Notes under the pieces: generated by a model | What the model saw: the letters and a program-made list of their open reading frames with translations, nothing else | Database searches by the model: none | What the model was told of the DNA's origin: nothing | Position numbers and translations under genes: made by a program | Assembly: GCF_000237325.1 (NCBI RefSeq) | Contig: NC_017542.1 | Span: 3,568,501 to 3,632,500 of the forward strand | Reading direction: 5' to 3' | Length of the DNA stretch: 64,000 nucleotides | DNA from: Paenibacillus polymyxa M1 | GTDB taxonomy: Bacteria; Bacillota; Bacilli; Paenibacillales; Paenibacillaceae | Shown here: positions 15,476 to 24,153 of the stretch, in pieces | Numbering within the stretch: the first letter of the stretch is position 1 | Layout: every line of letters starts with the position of its first letter

Positions 15476-16681
15476 CTATTCTTTGTATATACTATCGATA
15501 AGATCCTCCAAGATTAGTTTCATTTCCTCACTGTTACTCATATAAGTTAATGAGGAGGAAATATTTTTATCACCTCTAGGCAAAGCAATATCGTAAGGAT
15601 TTAAAGCCGCTTTAGCCAAAAGATTAGTAAAAGTTCCTCTACCTATATGAAAAGACCATTTCGTTGATTGCAGGTTTATAGCAGTAATCATATCATTTGG
15701 ATTTTCTGACGAACTGAGGTTCTTAAGAAAAGCCTCCTTCACTTTACCAAACCAATCTCGTAAGCTTTTCCCTGTTAAAGCTTTTCCATAAGCATTAACA
15801 AAGAGAGGAGAACTTCCACTAAATTCACTACCTAGTTTTCTTTGCAAATTATTTAAGTGGAGCTTATACAAAACAGAAAGCATATTTTTTACAGAATAAA
15901 CAAATTGCTTTCTATCTCTTTTTACTCTAGAACTTCCTGAAGTATCTTTAATGTCCGTTCTCAGATTTTGCGTTTTTAGAAGAATCAGCAGTCCTCCTTT
16001 TCCATACTCATCACCATAGGATCTCAGATCATTCACCCTAATGTTAACGATTTCGCCTGCACGAAGTCCCCCAAAAATAGAAAGATATATCGCAAATGCA
16101 ATAGACGGAGATATCGATAAAGCAGTCCTCAAAAAAAAGAATATATATTTATTGGGCAGCGTATGTTCGATTGCTAATTTCCCCCTCTCCATATCATAAG
16201 CAAACTCTTTTGAATACATTGGATTAAATGGATGAAGAGCAATATCATGAATTAAACAATCTTTCTCAGCTAAGAAGTTATAAAAACACCTTAATGTACG
16301 CTCCACATTTTTAACACTGACATTTGCATTCCCCTTGCTTAGTAGATAATTCAAGAAGTCAGTCCCATGATTATTTGTTAGTTCAGACAAAGATTTCAAT
16401 TCATATTTTCTTTTTTTCTTGATAAGTACGTAATTTAAGAATTGAGACAGATGAACACCATGCAATCTTTGAGTATTGTACTCCTTATATTTCCATCTCC
16501 ATTGAATAAAGGCTGTTAGAGGATGTACAATCATTTTCCCATCAAGCTTATTTTTCAGTACAATAACGGCATGTTTTCTAGTAGCTCTCTCTTTTTTTAT
16601 CCAATACTCTGCAAATGCTACATCCACACCAAAAGAAAAATTTCCATATTCTAATTCTTCGATTTTATCGTGCAATTTCAA
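15476..16681 (-). CDS. tyrosine recombinase, first gene of the operon (TnpA-like)
   Basis: The 401-residue protein has a SAM-like core-binding region followed by a catalytic domain. It shows the first arginine in FGGLRAGEIVNI, the HxxR box as FHIGRGTFTNLL, and the last Tyr in SSSLTYMSNS. The length is close to TnpA of Tn554 (about 360). The start is a TTG with GGGGGAAA upstream, and a sigma-A-like promoter lies at 16715-16743. It is first in the four-gene minus-strand unit and closest to the palindromic junction at 16825-16863, as expected for an integrase next to its attachment site. Confidence 0.87.
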   Translation of the reverse strand: MKLHDKIEELEYGNFSFGVDVAFAEYWIKKERATRKHAVIVLKNKLDGKMIVHPLTAFIQWRWKYKEYNTQRLHGVHLSQFLNYVLIKKKRKYELKSLSELTNNHGTDFLNYLLSKGNANVSVKNVERTLRCFYNFLAEKDCLIHDIALHPFNPMYSKEFAYDMERGKLAIEHTLPNKYIFFFLRTALSISPSIAFAIYLSIFGGLRAGEIVNIRVNDLRSYGDEYGKGGLLILLKTQNLRTDIKDTSGSSRVKRDRKQFVYSVKNMLSVLYKLHLNNLQRKLGSEFSGSSPLFVNAYGKALTGKSLRDWFGKVKEAFLKNLSSSENPNDMITAINLQSTKWSFHIGRGTFTNLLAKAALNPYDIALPRGDKNISSSLTYMSNSEEMKLILEDLIDSIYKE

Positions 16682-16714
16682 TAGTATTTCCCCCTACTAA
16701 AACAGCTCTCTTTC

Positions 16715-16743
16715 AATATACAATCTCCAGATTTTGTACACAA
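16715..16743 (-). promoter_or_regulatory. promoter of the recombinase operon
   Basis: On the minus strand TTGTGT (complement 16738-16743) and TATATT (complement 16715-16720) are separated by 17 bases, about 35 bases before the TTG start. Confidence 0.5.
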
Positions 16744-16824
16744 CTAGGAAATTGCTCGAAGAATAATGTACATCAATTTAAGACTAAAACTCTCTAAGCC
16801 ATCTTTCTGTAGAGAAAAAAGCAT

Positions 16825-16863
16825 TAATTATGTACAAACTAATTACGTACATAATTAGTTTGT
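16825..16863. repeat. nested palindromes at the island/uvrX junction, candidate att site
   Basis: ACAAACTAATTA (16834-16845) and TAATTAGTTTGT (16852-16863) form a perfect 12-bp inverted repeat around a 6-base core CGTACA. Overlapping it, TAATTATGTAC (16825-16835) and GTACATAATTA (16847-16857) form a perfect 11-bp inverted repeat. Paired arms around a 6-8 base core are the usual crossover site of tyrosine recombinases. The uvrX reading frame becomes open immediately to the right. Confidence 0.55.
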
Positions 16864-17665
16864 CTACGCAACAGATATATGGGCTAAAAAAAATGACAGC
16901 GGCATTTTCTTGTTGCCTGCGTCTGACATTGCAACTTTGCTGTGGCCCCAACCAGTACGTCTTATGTTCGGTATCGGTTCGCGTATGGAACGGCATTTGG
17001 AGAGGCTTGGACTGTACACCATTGGGGAAATCGCCCGTACTCCCTTGCCCCGACTTCAGGACAAATTCCGCTCTCATTTCGGCAAACAATCCAACATACA
17101 GGCAGAGGTGATATGGCGAACTGCTAACGGGATCGATCATAGCCCGGTTAAGCCGGAAACATTTGAGACACCTCCTAAATCCATCGGTCATATGATGACT
17201 CTTCCCCGAGACTATCTCCAGCCTGCGGAAGTGGAAACCGTTCTGCTCGAGCTCACCGAGGAAGTATGTCAGGACAGCCGGCGCAAAGGGTATATGGGGT
17301 ATGTCGTTACTGTCAGTTGCATGTGCAGCCCGTTTGAGTCGCCCACCGGGTTTTCGCGCCAGATGAAGCTGCCCGATCCGACTAACAACACGAATAAAAT
17401 TTACAAAGCCGCCAAGGAAATTTTCTATAAATTTTGGGACCGCATGCCGGTAAGGCGACTGGGCGTTAGCCTAAGCAGTCTAATGGATGCGGAAACGTAC
17501 CAGGTTTCCTTTTTTGAGGATGAGAAACGGGCACGCTCCCTAGAGAAAGCCACCGACAGCATTAAGGAGCGCTACGGCAGTACGGCGATCGTAAGAGCTT
17601 CCTCCCTCACTCATGTCGGCCAGGCCCTGGAAAGATCCAGGAAGATTGGGGGGCATTATAAGTAA
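16859..17665 (+). pseudogene. uvrX: Y-family DNA polymerase (UvrX-like), 3' part only
   Basis: The frame opens just past a TAG at 16856-16858 and reads VYATDIWAKKNDSGIF, then the little-finger and C-terminal regions including WPQPVRLMFGIGSRM, YTIGEIA and SIGHMMTLPRDY, ending in KIGGHYK. These are typical of UvrX/DinB-type polymerases that bypass DNA lesions. About the first 160-190 residues, including the catalytic DD/E acidic residues, are missing. The cut coincides with palindromes beside the recombinase operon, so the gene was probably split by insertion; the 5' half may lie left of the window. No ribosome site precedes the fragment. Confidence 0.85.
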
Positions 17666-17668
17666 GAC

Positions 17669-17726
17669 ATTAAATAGATTTACTGTACAACCTGAAAGGA
17701 TTCTGGATCACACAAATCTATTTAAT
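17669..17726. repeat. 13-bp perfect inverted repeat after uvrX
   Basis: ATTAAATAGATTT (17669-17681) and AAATCTATTTAAT (17714-17726) are perfect complements with 32 bases between them, starting four bases after the uvrX stop. It could end the uvrX transcript or be the edge of a small element. No poly-T tail is present. Confidence 0.5.
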
Positions 17727-17792
17727 CATCGACTCATATACCCTAACCATCTGTAGCCGTACTGCATGTACAGTTCTTAATTCTGAATATTC

Positions 17793-18650
17793 TCAGAGCT
17801 TGACTAGGCTAATCAATCCCACTCCGACCATGATTACCGTAATGCCGGCCAATAGACGAAGCCATTCCCCCGGGCTCTTCTTTTCCCTGAAAATCAGAAT
17901 ACTGCCAACGCAGGAGATGGCGATACTCGCCTGAGAGATGGGAAAACTGGCAGCGACCCCAATAAGCCCATTTGAAATAAATAGCGCCAAATTCGCTACG
18001 CTCCACGACAAACCCGTAGACAAATTGCGCAGCACCTGAACCAGATGGAGCTTCTGCCCTCCCTTACAGTTCATTAAAAGCGCTGAACACAACATGCCAA
18101 GTGATTGCGGTAAGATGACCGACAGACCGGAGACATGAAAGATTTGATTAATAATAACATACAAGGTTAAGGCTATACCTGAACAAACCAACATGACAAG
18201 AATTTGAAGGGGCAAGGGCTTGGACAAACCACTTGATCTCCCCTGATAGCTCGTCAGCAAGATGCCAGACAAAATAAATATAAGCGCTGCTGATCCAATA
18301 CCAATTTGGTACCCGGTCGTCCATTCGCCCAAGATTAGTGCTGCAAAAAGCGTCGTTCCCATGAGTTGCAGCCCGCAAATAATAGGAATGGCCGTTGAAA
18401 CGCTTACTTTCTGGAAAGCTTGAAATTGAAGCAACTGTCCTACGGACCAAAACACACCAGAGACAAAGCTCACAATAAATGGTGTGACTTGAAAGTTAAC
18501 AGGTGAGTACGAATACAGGCACAGTGCGAACAATACAGCACCGATGACCGTCCCCGTCAGTTGCTCGCGAGGACTGGCTTTTGTCAGTTGCGCCAGTATT
18601 GGCATGAATCCCCAGCCTATGGCTGGAATAAAGGCAATGAGTGTATCCAC
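17793..18650 (-). CDS. GRP-family sugar transporter (GlcU/RbsU type)
   Basis: This 285-residue membrane protein has about ten hydrophobic segments and an N-terminal LIAFIPAIGWGFMPI typical of the glucose/ribose porter family. The family takes up sugars such as glucose by proton symport. Internal signs are TAIPIICGLQLMGTTLFAALILGEW-like sequence at mid-length and FREKKSPGEW near the end. The frame opens further upstream, but the GTG at 18650, behind AGAGGGGA, is the start supported by a ribosome site. It stands alone between the uvrX fragment and the AraC regulator. Substrate is not determined. Confidence 0.75.
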   Translation of the reverse strand: MDTLIAFIPAIGWGFMPILAQLTKASPREQLTGTVIGAVLFALCLYSYSPVNFQVTPFIVSFVSGVFWSVGQLLQFQAFQKVSVSTAIPIICGLQLMGTTLFAALILGEWTTGYQIGIGSAALIFILSGILLTSYQGRSSGLSKPLPLQILVMLVCSGIALTLYVIINQIFHVSGLSVILPQSLGMLCSALLMNCKGGQKLHLVQVLRNLSTGLSWSVANLALFISNGLIGVAASFPISQASIAISCVGSILIFREKKSPGEWLRLLAGITVIMVGVGLISLVKL

Positions 18651-18786
18651 ATGCAGTTCCCCTCTCGTAAAGTGAGTTCTTCCGTGCAATCCTTTAAAAT
18701 ACCATGCAGGAAAAACCAACAGCTTTACGATATCAAAACAACCCTACCTCAAGCACCAGTATTTTTAGAAGATATATATAGTAAAA

Positions 18787-19626
18787 TCAAAGAATTTTCT
18801 CACGATAAGCGCTGGGGGAAATGCCCATCATATTTTTAAATGCCCGCGAAAAGGTCAGTTGATCCGAGTAACCGACAGAATTGGAGATTACTTGAATAGA
18901 GTAACTGGTATCCTGTAACAGCTCGCATGCCTTTTTAATCCGAATGTTCATTAAATACTGCTTCGGTGTTTCACCTATCTCCTGCTTAAAAACAGAGGTC
19001 AAGTAATTGGGGTGAAGTCCGAGATACTCTGCCACCTCACTGATTTGAATGCCACCATTGTAGTTTTTCTCCATATAGTTAATAGCTTGAACTGAATAGG
19101 GAAGCTCTTCTTTCACAGGCATCGTTTCACCTGATTCATGCACCAACTTGGCGAGAATATGGCATAAATAGCCCTGAATAGCCAAGGATGAAGAAAGTGT
19201 ATTATTCCCTATACGAAGCATTTCAAGAATAGTCGAATGAAAAAAAGTGATGTCTCCGATACTTACCACATACGGATTATCCTGAACAAGAGAGATATTC
19301 TGCAAGTACATTTCGGACTTGATCCCCATAAACCCTACCCAGCTGTACTCCCATGGCTCGTACTCATCAGCTTGATAATAAGCGGCCTTATTGGCAGGGA
19401 TTAAAAAAGCCTGTCCCTTCTCTATGTTATATGTTTCCTTATCTAATACCAGCTTGCCTCTACCCTTTAATACAAAGTGAATAAGATTGAAATCCCTGGC
19501 GATAGGTCCGAAATCCTGGTTGGGAGAACAAGGCTCCGAGCCACAATTATACAGAATTAAATCTGTAATATTTTTATGCTTTGAACTGGTACGTGTATCT
19601 ACAAATTGAATCATATTGTCACCCAT
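18787..19626 (-). CDS. AraC-family transcription regulator
   Basis: The 279-residue protein has an N-terminal cupin-like sensing domain (FVLKGRGKLVLDKETYNIEKG near residues 52-72) and a C-terminal double HTH. The first HTH contains QISEVAEYLGLHPNYLTSVF, and the second IQVISNSVGYSDQLTFSRAF with the AraC signature. This layout controls sugar uptake genes by binding a sugar. The ATG at 19626 lies six bases after GGAGG. It is divergent from the GPH transporter and probably binds the repeats at 19848-19879. Confidence 0.9.
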   Translation of the reverse strand: MGDNMIQFVDTRTSSKHKNITDLILYNCGSEPCSPNQDFGPIARDFNLIHFVLKGRGKLVLDKETYNIEKGQAFLIPANKAAYYQADEYEPWEYSWVGFMGIKSEMYLQNISLVQDNPYVVSIGDITFFHSTILEMLRIGNNTLSSSLAIQGYLCHILAKLVHESGETMPVKEELPYSVQAINYMEKNYNGGIQISEVAEYLGLHPNYLTSVFKQEIGETPKQYLMNIRIKKACELLQDTSYSIQVISNSVGYSDQLTFSRAFKNMMGISPSAYREKIL

Positions 19627-19847
19627 CCCTAACCTCCATGCTTCAGAATTTTATAGTTAACCAAAGGGCGGTGTCCTCGTAACAAATATAGCATAAATTA
19701 AGAAGCATATCCTAAGACCTAAAATGAAACCTTAATCCGTAAATGTATGCAATAATCTTTGTTTTTACTATCTTCTACTTTAGAAAAATCATGTACTCCT
19801 TCCACAGCTTTTGTTATTCTGTATCTCAAGATAACGCTTACAAGTTC

Positions 19848-19879
19848 TCATAACAAAATATCATAACAGGCTGTTATGA
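19848..19879. promoter_or_regulatory. three-copy operator candidate for the AraC regulator
   Basis: TCATAACA occurs at 19848-19855 and again at 19861-19868, and its complement TGTTATGA at 19872-19879. The last two form a perfect 8-3-8 palindrome. The set ends 27 bases before the transporter start. Direct plus inverted half-sites are typical of AraC-type operators. Confidence 0.55.
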
Positions 19880-19906
19880 TCGTCAATTTTTGAAAGGGGT
19901 TAAAAT

Positions 19907-21271
19907 ATGCTTACTTCTGCAGCTGCAAAAAATAACGACAAAGTCAGTTTAAAAACACTTATCTCTTACTCACTGAGTAGTTATGGGATGAATGTTATTT
20001 ACAATTTAACCGCCGTTTATCTCATGTTCTTCTATACTGACAGCTTCGGATTAAATGCGCTTGCAGTCGGAACATTGCTGATGGTGGCACGGGTGATTGA
20101 CGCGGTCGTTGACATCTTTATTGGCATTGCAGTCGACAACACGAATACGCGTTGGGGGAAATTTAGACCTTACATGTTCATCGGGGCTTTCTTGGTAACA
20201 CTCACCACCTTGGCGCTTTTCCTCAGTCCGGACCTTTCTTCCGCCGGGAAGCTGGTTTATGCCTATGTTACCTATATCGCTTGGAGCATTAGCTATTCCA
20301 TATTGGACATTCCGTATTGGTCACTGTCCGCCGCCATAACCAAAGATGCTGCAGAACGAACCAAAGTCGTGACTGTCCCTCGTACGGTTGCAAGTGCCGG
20401 TTTATGGACGGTCAATGTCGTAGCGCTTCCCCTCGTCCATTTCTTCAACGGATGGGCTGGAGCCGTTGCTGTACTTTGTGGTCTGTTTTTCGTCTGCATG
20501 ATGTTTACGGTGTTTGGCGTAAAAGAAAAACACGTAGTGCCTCGACATGAAAAACAAACGTTAAAAGGAGTACTCCGCCTTTTCTTCGTTGAAAACCGAC
20601 CTTTGCGGCTGTTGATCATCTCGTTTTTTATTATCGAAATGACTGCCAACATCCGTAATGCGTTTACTCTGTATTATTTTAAATACAACCTAGGTGCCGA
20701 AGCATTCATTCCACTGTTTATGGGACTAACCGTGGGCTTTCAAATCGCAGGCAACGTCGCAGTTCCGTTCATTGCCAAGTGGATCGGCAAAAAAGGCACT
20801 AGCATAGCAGGGGTGCTAATCACCTCCATATCCATGATAACCCTTTTCTTCTGCGGAAACTCTATTTTACTTGTCTTTATTCTCAGCTGTATCATTTCTT
20901 TTGGCGTGGGGCTGAACTATGTTGTCATGTCCACAATGCTAGCAGATTGCGTCGATTATGGAGAGTGGAAAACAGGAAACAGATCAGAGGGGATGGTTTT
21001 CTCAGCTAACGTTTTTCGGGCCAAATTGGCGGCCGCAATCGGCAGCGCCGTGGGTGGTTATGCGCTAGCGTTGGCGGGTTACCAGCCCAATATAGTCCAA
21101 ACAAATACAACTCTTATTTGGCTCACACTACTATTTACGATTATTCCGGGGGTTCTGACATTTCTCTCCGTATTTCCAATGAAAAATTATGAGCTGACGG
21201 AAACAATGAACAGAAAAATTGTCCAGGAGGTTCGGGCAAGACGGGAACAAGGTGAACCATCCGTACAGTAA
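19907..21271 (+). CDS. GPH-family sugar symporter (MelB/UidB type)
   Basis: The 454-residue, 12-segment-type membrane protein has GPH signatures: LISYSLSSYGMNVIYN at the N-terminus, ARVIDAVVDIFIGIAVD (cation site region) and WGKFRPYMFIG. The later loop reads MLADCVDYGEWKTGNRSEG, the classical MelB-family motif. These carriers import glycosides, pentosides or hexuronides with H+ or Na+. The ATG follows AAAGGGG. The gene is divergent from an AraC regulator. The hydrolase gene expected downstream appears only as a decayed remnant, so the locus may no longer support growth on its sugar. Confidence 0.9.
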   Translation: MLTSAAAKNNDKVSLKTLISYSLSSYGMNVIYNLTAVYLMFFYTDSFGLNALAVGTLLMVARVIDAVVDIFIGIAVDNTNTRWGKFRPYMFIGAFLVTLTTLALFLSPDLSSAGKLVYAYVTYIAWSISYSILDIPYWSLSAAITKDAAERTKVVTVPRTVASAGLWTVNVVALPLVHFFNGWAGAVAVLCGLFFVCMMFTVFGVKEKHVVPRHEKQTLKGVLRLFFVENRPLRLLIISFFIIEMTANIRNAFTLYYFKYNLGAEAFIPLFMGLTVGFQIAGNVAVPFIAKWIGKKGTSIAGVLITSISMITLFFCGNSILLVFILSCIISFGVGLNYVVMSTMLADCVDYGEWKTGNRSEGMVFSANVFRAKLAAAIGSAVGGYALALAGYQPNIVQTNTTLIWLTLLFTIIPGVLTFLSVFPMKNYELTETMNRKIVQEVRARREQGEPSVQ

Positions 21272-21348
21272 CCGGATTCTGATCCTTCAGGTAAGGTTGA
21301 GGGTCGAACAAACCTTTTCATAAACACATCATTAAAGGAGTCTTCCAT

Positions 21349-21550
21349 ATGAACTTATCCAAGTCTGAACAGAAGCTGAACTGCATACCTAGACCAATTT
21401 GACCGTTTTATCGAACGCAGCTACCGCCCCGTGCGGCGAATTCAATTGTCAGGCACCTGGGGCAGGGAGCACTTTCAACACCGAACAACGGTACGTCCAG
21501 ATGTACAGGCCATGCAACAGTCTATCAAGATTGGCGGTCATTACAAATAG
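21349..21550 (+). pseudogene. decayed gene remnant after the GPH transporter
   Basis: An ATG at 21349 has a good AAAGGAG site and reads MNLSKSEQKL, then an extra base breaks the frame. The next frame continues TAYLDQFDRFIERSYRPVRR and so on, ending QSIKIGGHYK with a TAG at 21548. The beginning may come from a catabolic enzyme gene once co-transcribed with the transporter. The ending resembles the tail of the UvrX fragment at 17665 (KIGGHYK). It may be a deletion fusion of two genes. I cannot name the first part. Confidence 0.45.
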
Positions 21551-21617
21551 AATTTCACACTAAGACCACTACCTATTGCCCGGGGAATGAAATACAAAAG
21601 CCTAAAATAAAGCCAAA

Positions 21618-21650
21618 AAGGATCGCCTAACATCAGGCAATCCTTTTTTT
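21618..21650. terminator. bidirectional terminator between spoVIF and the transporter locus
   Basis: AAGGATCGCCT (21618-21628) pairs with AGGCAATCCTT (21635-21645), one mismatch. A run of seven T follows on the plus strand, and TTTTTGGCTTT follows on the minus strand. Confidence 0.75.
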
Positions 21651-21704
21651 CTATGCTTCACATAAAACATAGAAAGTGCTTTGAAGCACCCCTTCGAACA
21701 GCAA

Positions 21705-21992
21705 TCAACGGAACATCCCCCATAGCTTGATCAGATGGAACGTATTGGACGGATCAATTTTTTGTGCCAATACGAAGGCGGTCAGTTGCTCCTCCTGTGT
21801 AGCCGTCAATCGCTCGTTTAAAATAGCAGAAGTGGTCTTCACAAGATGGCGCACCTTAGCTTTGTTTTGCAGATCTGCTTTGGTCACGCCCTCAATCTGC
21901 TGCTTAACCCGCTCCTTGAGCACACGATTTTTCATTTTCAACTTAATCCGCTCCACCAGTTGCGGACTAATTCCATATTGCTGATAGCTCAA
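21705..21992 (-). CDS. spoVIF: stage VI sporulation protein F
   Basis: The 95-residue protein matches SpoVIF in its repeated basic helices (GISPQLVERIKLKMKNRVLK) and the ending FVLAQKIDPSNTFHLIKLWG, which is characteristic. In B. subtilis SpoVIF is made in the mother cell and helps assemble spore coat proteins through GerE-dependent genes. The ATG at 22010 falls inside the GGGAGGTG ribosome site, so the TTG at 21992 is the better start. It is a single gene ending before the bidirectional terminator. Confidence 0.85.
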   Translation of the reverse strand: MSYQQYGISPQLVERIKLKMKNRVLKERVKQQIEGVTKADLQNKAKVRHLVKTTSAILNERLTATQEEQLTAFVLAQKIDPSNTFHLIKLWGMFR

Positions 21993-22103
21993 TGTTGCCA
22001 CACCTCCCATATCATTCGGTCATTCCCAAATATATGACGGCCAGCCTGTCCATTGTGCCTATCTGTTAAAAACGTTTAGAGCATCCTCATCATTCATCAT
22101 GGG

Positions 22104-24152
22104 TCAGTCGATAAGATCCCCTTGGAAAATCTGCTCTTTTTGCAAATAACCGCGAAGTGCTTCATACTGCGGAGATGTCCAAAAAGAGGAGTCTTTGATC
22201 AGATCCGTTGCATCCTCACGTGCCTTTTCCAGCACCTCAAAGTCCGCTACCATATCTGCTAACCGAAACTCGGGCAACCCGCTCTGCTTGGTGCCAAAAA
22301 AGTCCCCCGGCCCTCTCAAATCCAGATCGCGTCTAGCAACCTCAAAACCATCGTCCGTATCGGTCATAACCTTCATCCGTTCCTGACCAACCTCCGACTT
22401 AGGATCAGCGATCAGTACACAGTATGAGGCATGTGCGCCTCTTCCAACACGTCCACGTAACTGATGCAACTGGGACAATCCAAAGCGATCTGCATCCATA
22501 ATGATCATTAGCGTCGCATTGGGTACATCTACCCCCACCTCTACAACCGTGGTTGAAACAAGTAGCTGAACCTCATTTGCATAGAAGGAACGCATAACTT
22601 CTTCCTTTTCTGCAGGAGTCATTCGTCCGTGCAACAGCCCAACGCGATAATGTGGAAAAGCCTGCTGCATTTGGATATGCAGATCGATAGCATTCTGTAC
22701 GTCCAGCTTCTCTGACTCTTCAATCAACGGGCAAATCAGATAAGCCTGCCGTCCCTGATCTACCTCACGAGAAATAAAACCGAGCACTCGATCCATCAGT
22801 TCGTGCTTCACCCAATACGTAGAAATTGGAATACGTCCCTTGGGCCGCTCTGATATCGTAGAAACATCCATATCACCAAAAGCAGTAATCGCCAGCGTAC
22901 GCGGGATCGGTGTGGCCGTCATGGTCAGCACATCGGGATTGTAGCCCTTACGGCGCAGTACACTACGCTGGTTGACTCCGAACCTGTGCTGCTCATCCGT
23001 CACAACTAGTCCAAGCTGGCGGAAATACACATCCTCCTGAATAAGGGCATGCGTGCCCACCACAATATCCAGCAGACCCATTTGAAGAGCGGCAAGCAAC
23101 TCCTTACGCTTCTTCCCAGTTGTACTTCCTGTCAGTAATCCCACGCTGATTCCAAAGGGTTCAAACAGCTTGTGAAGCGATCGCATATGCTGCTCGGCCA
23201 ATATTTCGGTTGGCACCATCAGTGCTCCCTGAAAACCAGAACGTACTGTTGCAAATAAACCGATGGCAGCAACCACTGTTTTCCCCGACCCAACATCCCC
23301 TTGAAGCAGACGGTTCATACAATAAGGTGAGCGTAGATCATGCAGTATTTCAAGCTCAACCTTCTTCTGTGCATCCGTTAATTCAAAAGGCAAAGCCCTC
23401 ACAAATTCACGGATCGTGGCGTTATCCACCGTATGCACCACCCCGTCCGCTCGACCACGATTTAACGCCCGGAATGCCTGCATTTTCAGCTGGAATAAAA
23501 ATAGCTCCTCATACACCATTCGTCGCCGAGCCTCTTGTCCCTCTCGATTGTCCTGAGGTTGGTGAATACCTGCAATGGCCTGCTTGCGTGGCATCATACT
23601 ATACTTGCGTACCAGCAGATCTGGCAATATCTCGGGAATCATTTCACCAAACTGCTGGAGCGTCTGATTCATTGTTTTTCGCATCCAGCTCTGCGTAATC
23701 TTTCCACCTATAGAGTACACCGGTTGAATTGTCCCTGAACGGGCCACTCCTTTATCAGGGAACTCAGAGTCTGCAACAGTCATCTGCATGCGCTTGAGAT
23801 CCCATTTACCAGTCACCACAATTTCACGACCTGATGTTAGCTGATCCTTCAAAAAATGCCGATTAAACCATGTCGCAGTAAACATCCAATCCTCAGCCAT
23901 CAATTTACAAGTCAATCTTGATTTGCGTCCGTAACGCTGAAGCACCGGAATGCCCATAATTTTCGCCTGTACTGTAATCTTATCTCCGTCCTTCACTTCG
24001 CTTAGCGAGCGCAGCCGGTAATCTTCATACCGAAACGGATAATATTCCAACATATCTTGCACGTTAGAAATGCCAAAAGCGTGAAGCTCTCCCTCTTTGA
24101 GAGCACTCACGCCGTGTATTTGTTTTAATGGTATTTGATCCAATTGCAGCAT
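22104..24152 (-). CDS. recG: ATP-dependent DNA helicase RecG
   Basis: The protein is 682 residues, the same length as B. subtilis RecG. Order of features: an N-terminal wedge (OB) domain around residues 50-160, Walker A in LLQGDVGSGKTVVAA, a DEQHRFG Walker B, the TATPIPRTLA motif, and helicase-C motifs through QLRGRVGRG. The C-terminal TRG region is DTDDGFEVARRDLDLRGPGDFFGTKQSG. RecG remodels stalled forks and branched DNA. The ATG at 24152 follows GAGAGG; the longer frame lacks a ribosome site. It begins two bases before the degV stop, so the two are co-transcribed. Confidence 0.97.
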   Translation of the reverse strand: MLQLDQIPLKQIHGVSALKEGELHAFGISNVQDMLEYYPFRYEDYRLRSLSEVKDGDKITVQAKIMGIPVLQRYGRKSRLTCKLMAEDWMFTATWFNRHFLKDQLTSGREIVVTGKWDLKRMQMTVADSEFPDKGVARSGTIQPVYSIGGKITQSWMRKTMNQTLQQFGEMIPEILPDLLVRKYSMMPRKQAIAGIHQPQDNREGQEARRRMVYEELFLFQLKMQAFRALNRGRADGVVHTVDNATIREFVRALPFELTDAQKKVELEILHDLRSPYCMNRLLQGDVGSGKTVVAAIGLFATVRSGFQGALMVPTEILAEQHMRSLHKLFEPFGISVGLLTGSTTGKKRKELLAALQMGLLDIVVGTHALIQEDVYFRQLGLVVTDEQHRFGVNQRSVLRRKGYNPDVLTMTATPIPRTLAITAFGDMDVSTISERPKGRIPISTYWVKHELMDRVLGFISREVDQGRQAYLICPLIEESEKLDVQNAIDLHIQMQQAFPHYRVGLLHGRMTPAEKEEVMRSFYANEVQLLVSTTVVEVGVDVPNATLMIIMDADRFGLSQLHQLRGRVGRGAHASYCVLIADPKSEVGQERMKVMTDTDDGFEVARRDLDLRGPGDFFGTKQSGLPEFRLADMVADFEVLEKAREDATDLIKDSSFWTSPQYEALRGYLQKEQIFQGDLID

Positions 24153-24153
24153 A

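Noticed and set aside
16784..17191. Minus-strand frame of 135 codons across the uvrX fragment
   Set aside because: The plus strand carries recognisable UvrX sequence; this frame runs across the island junction without a start site.
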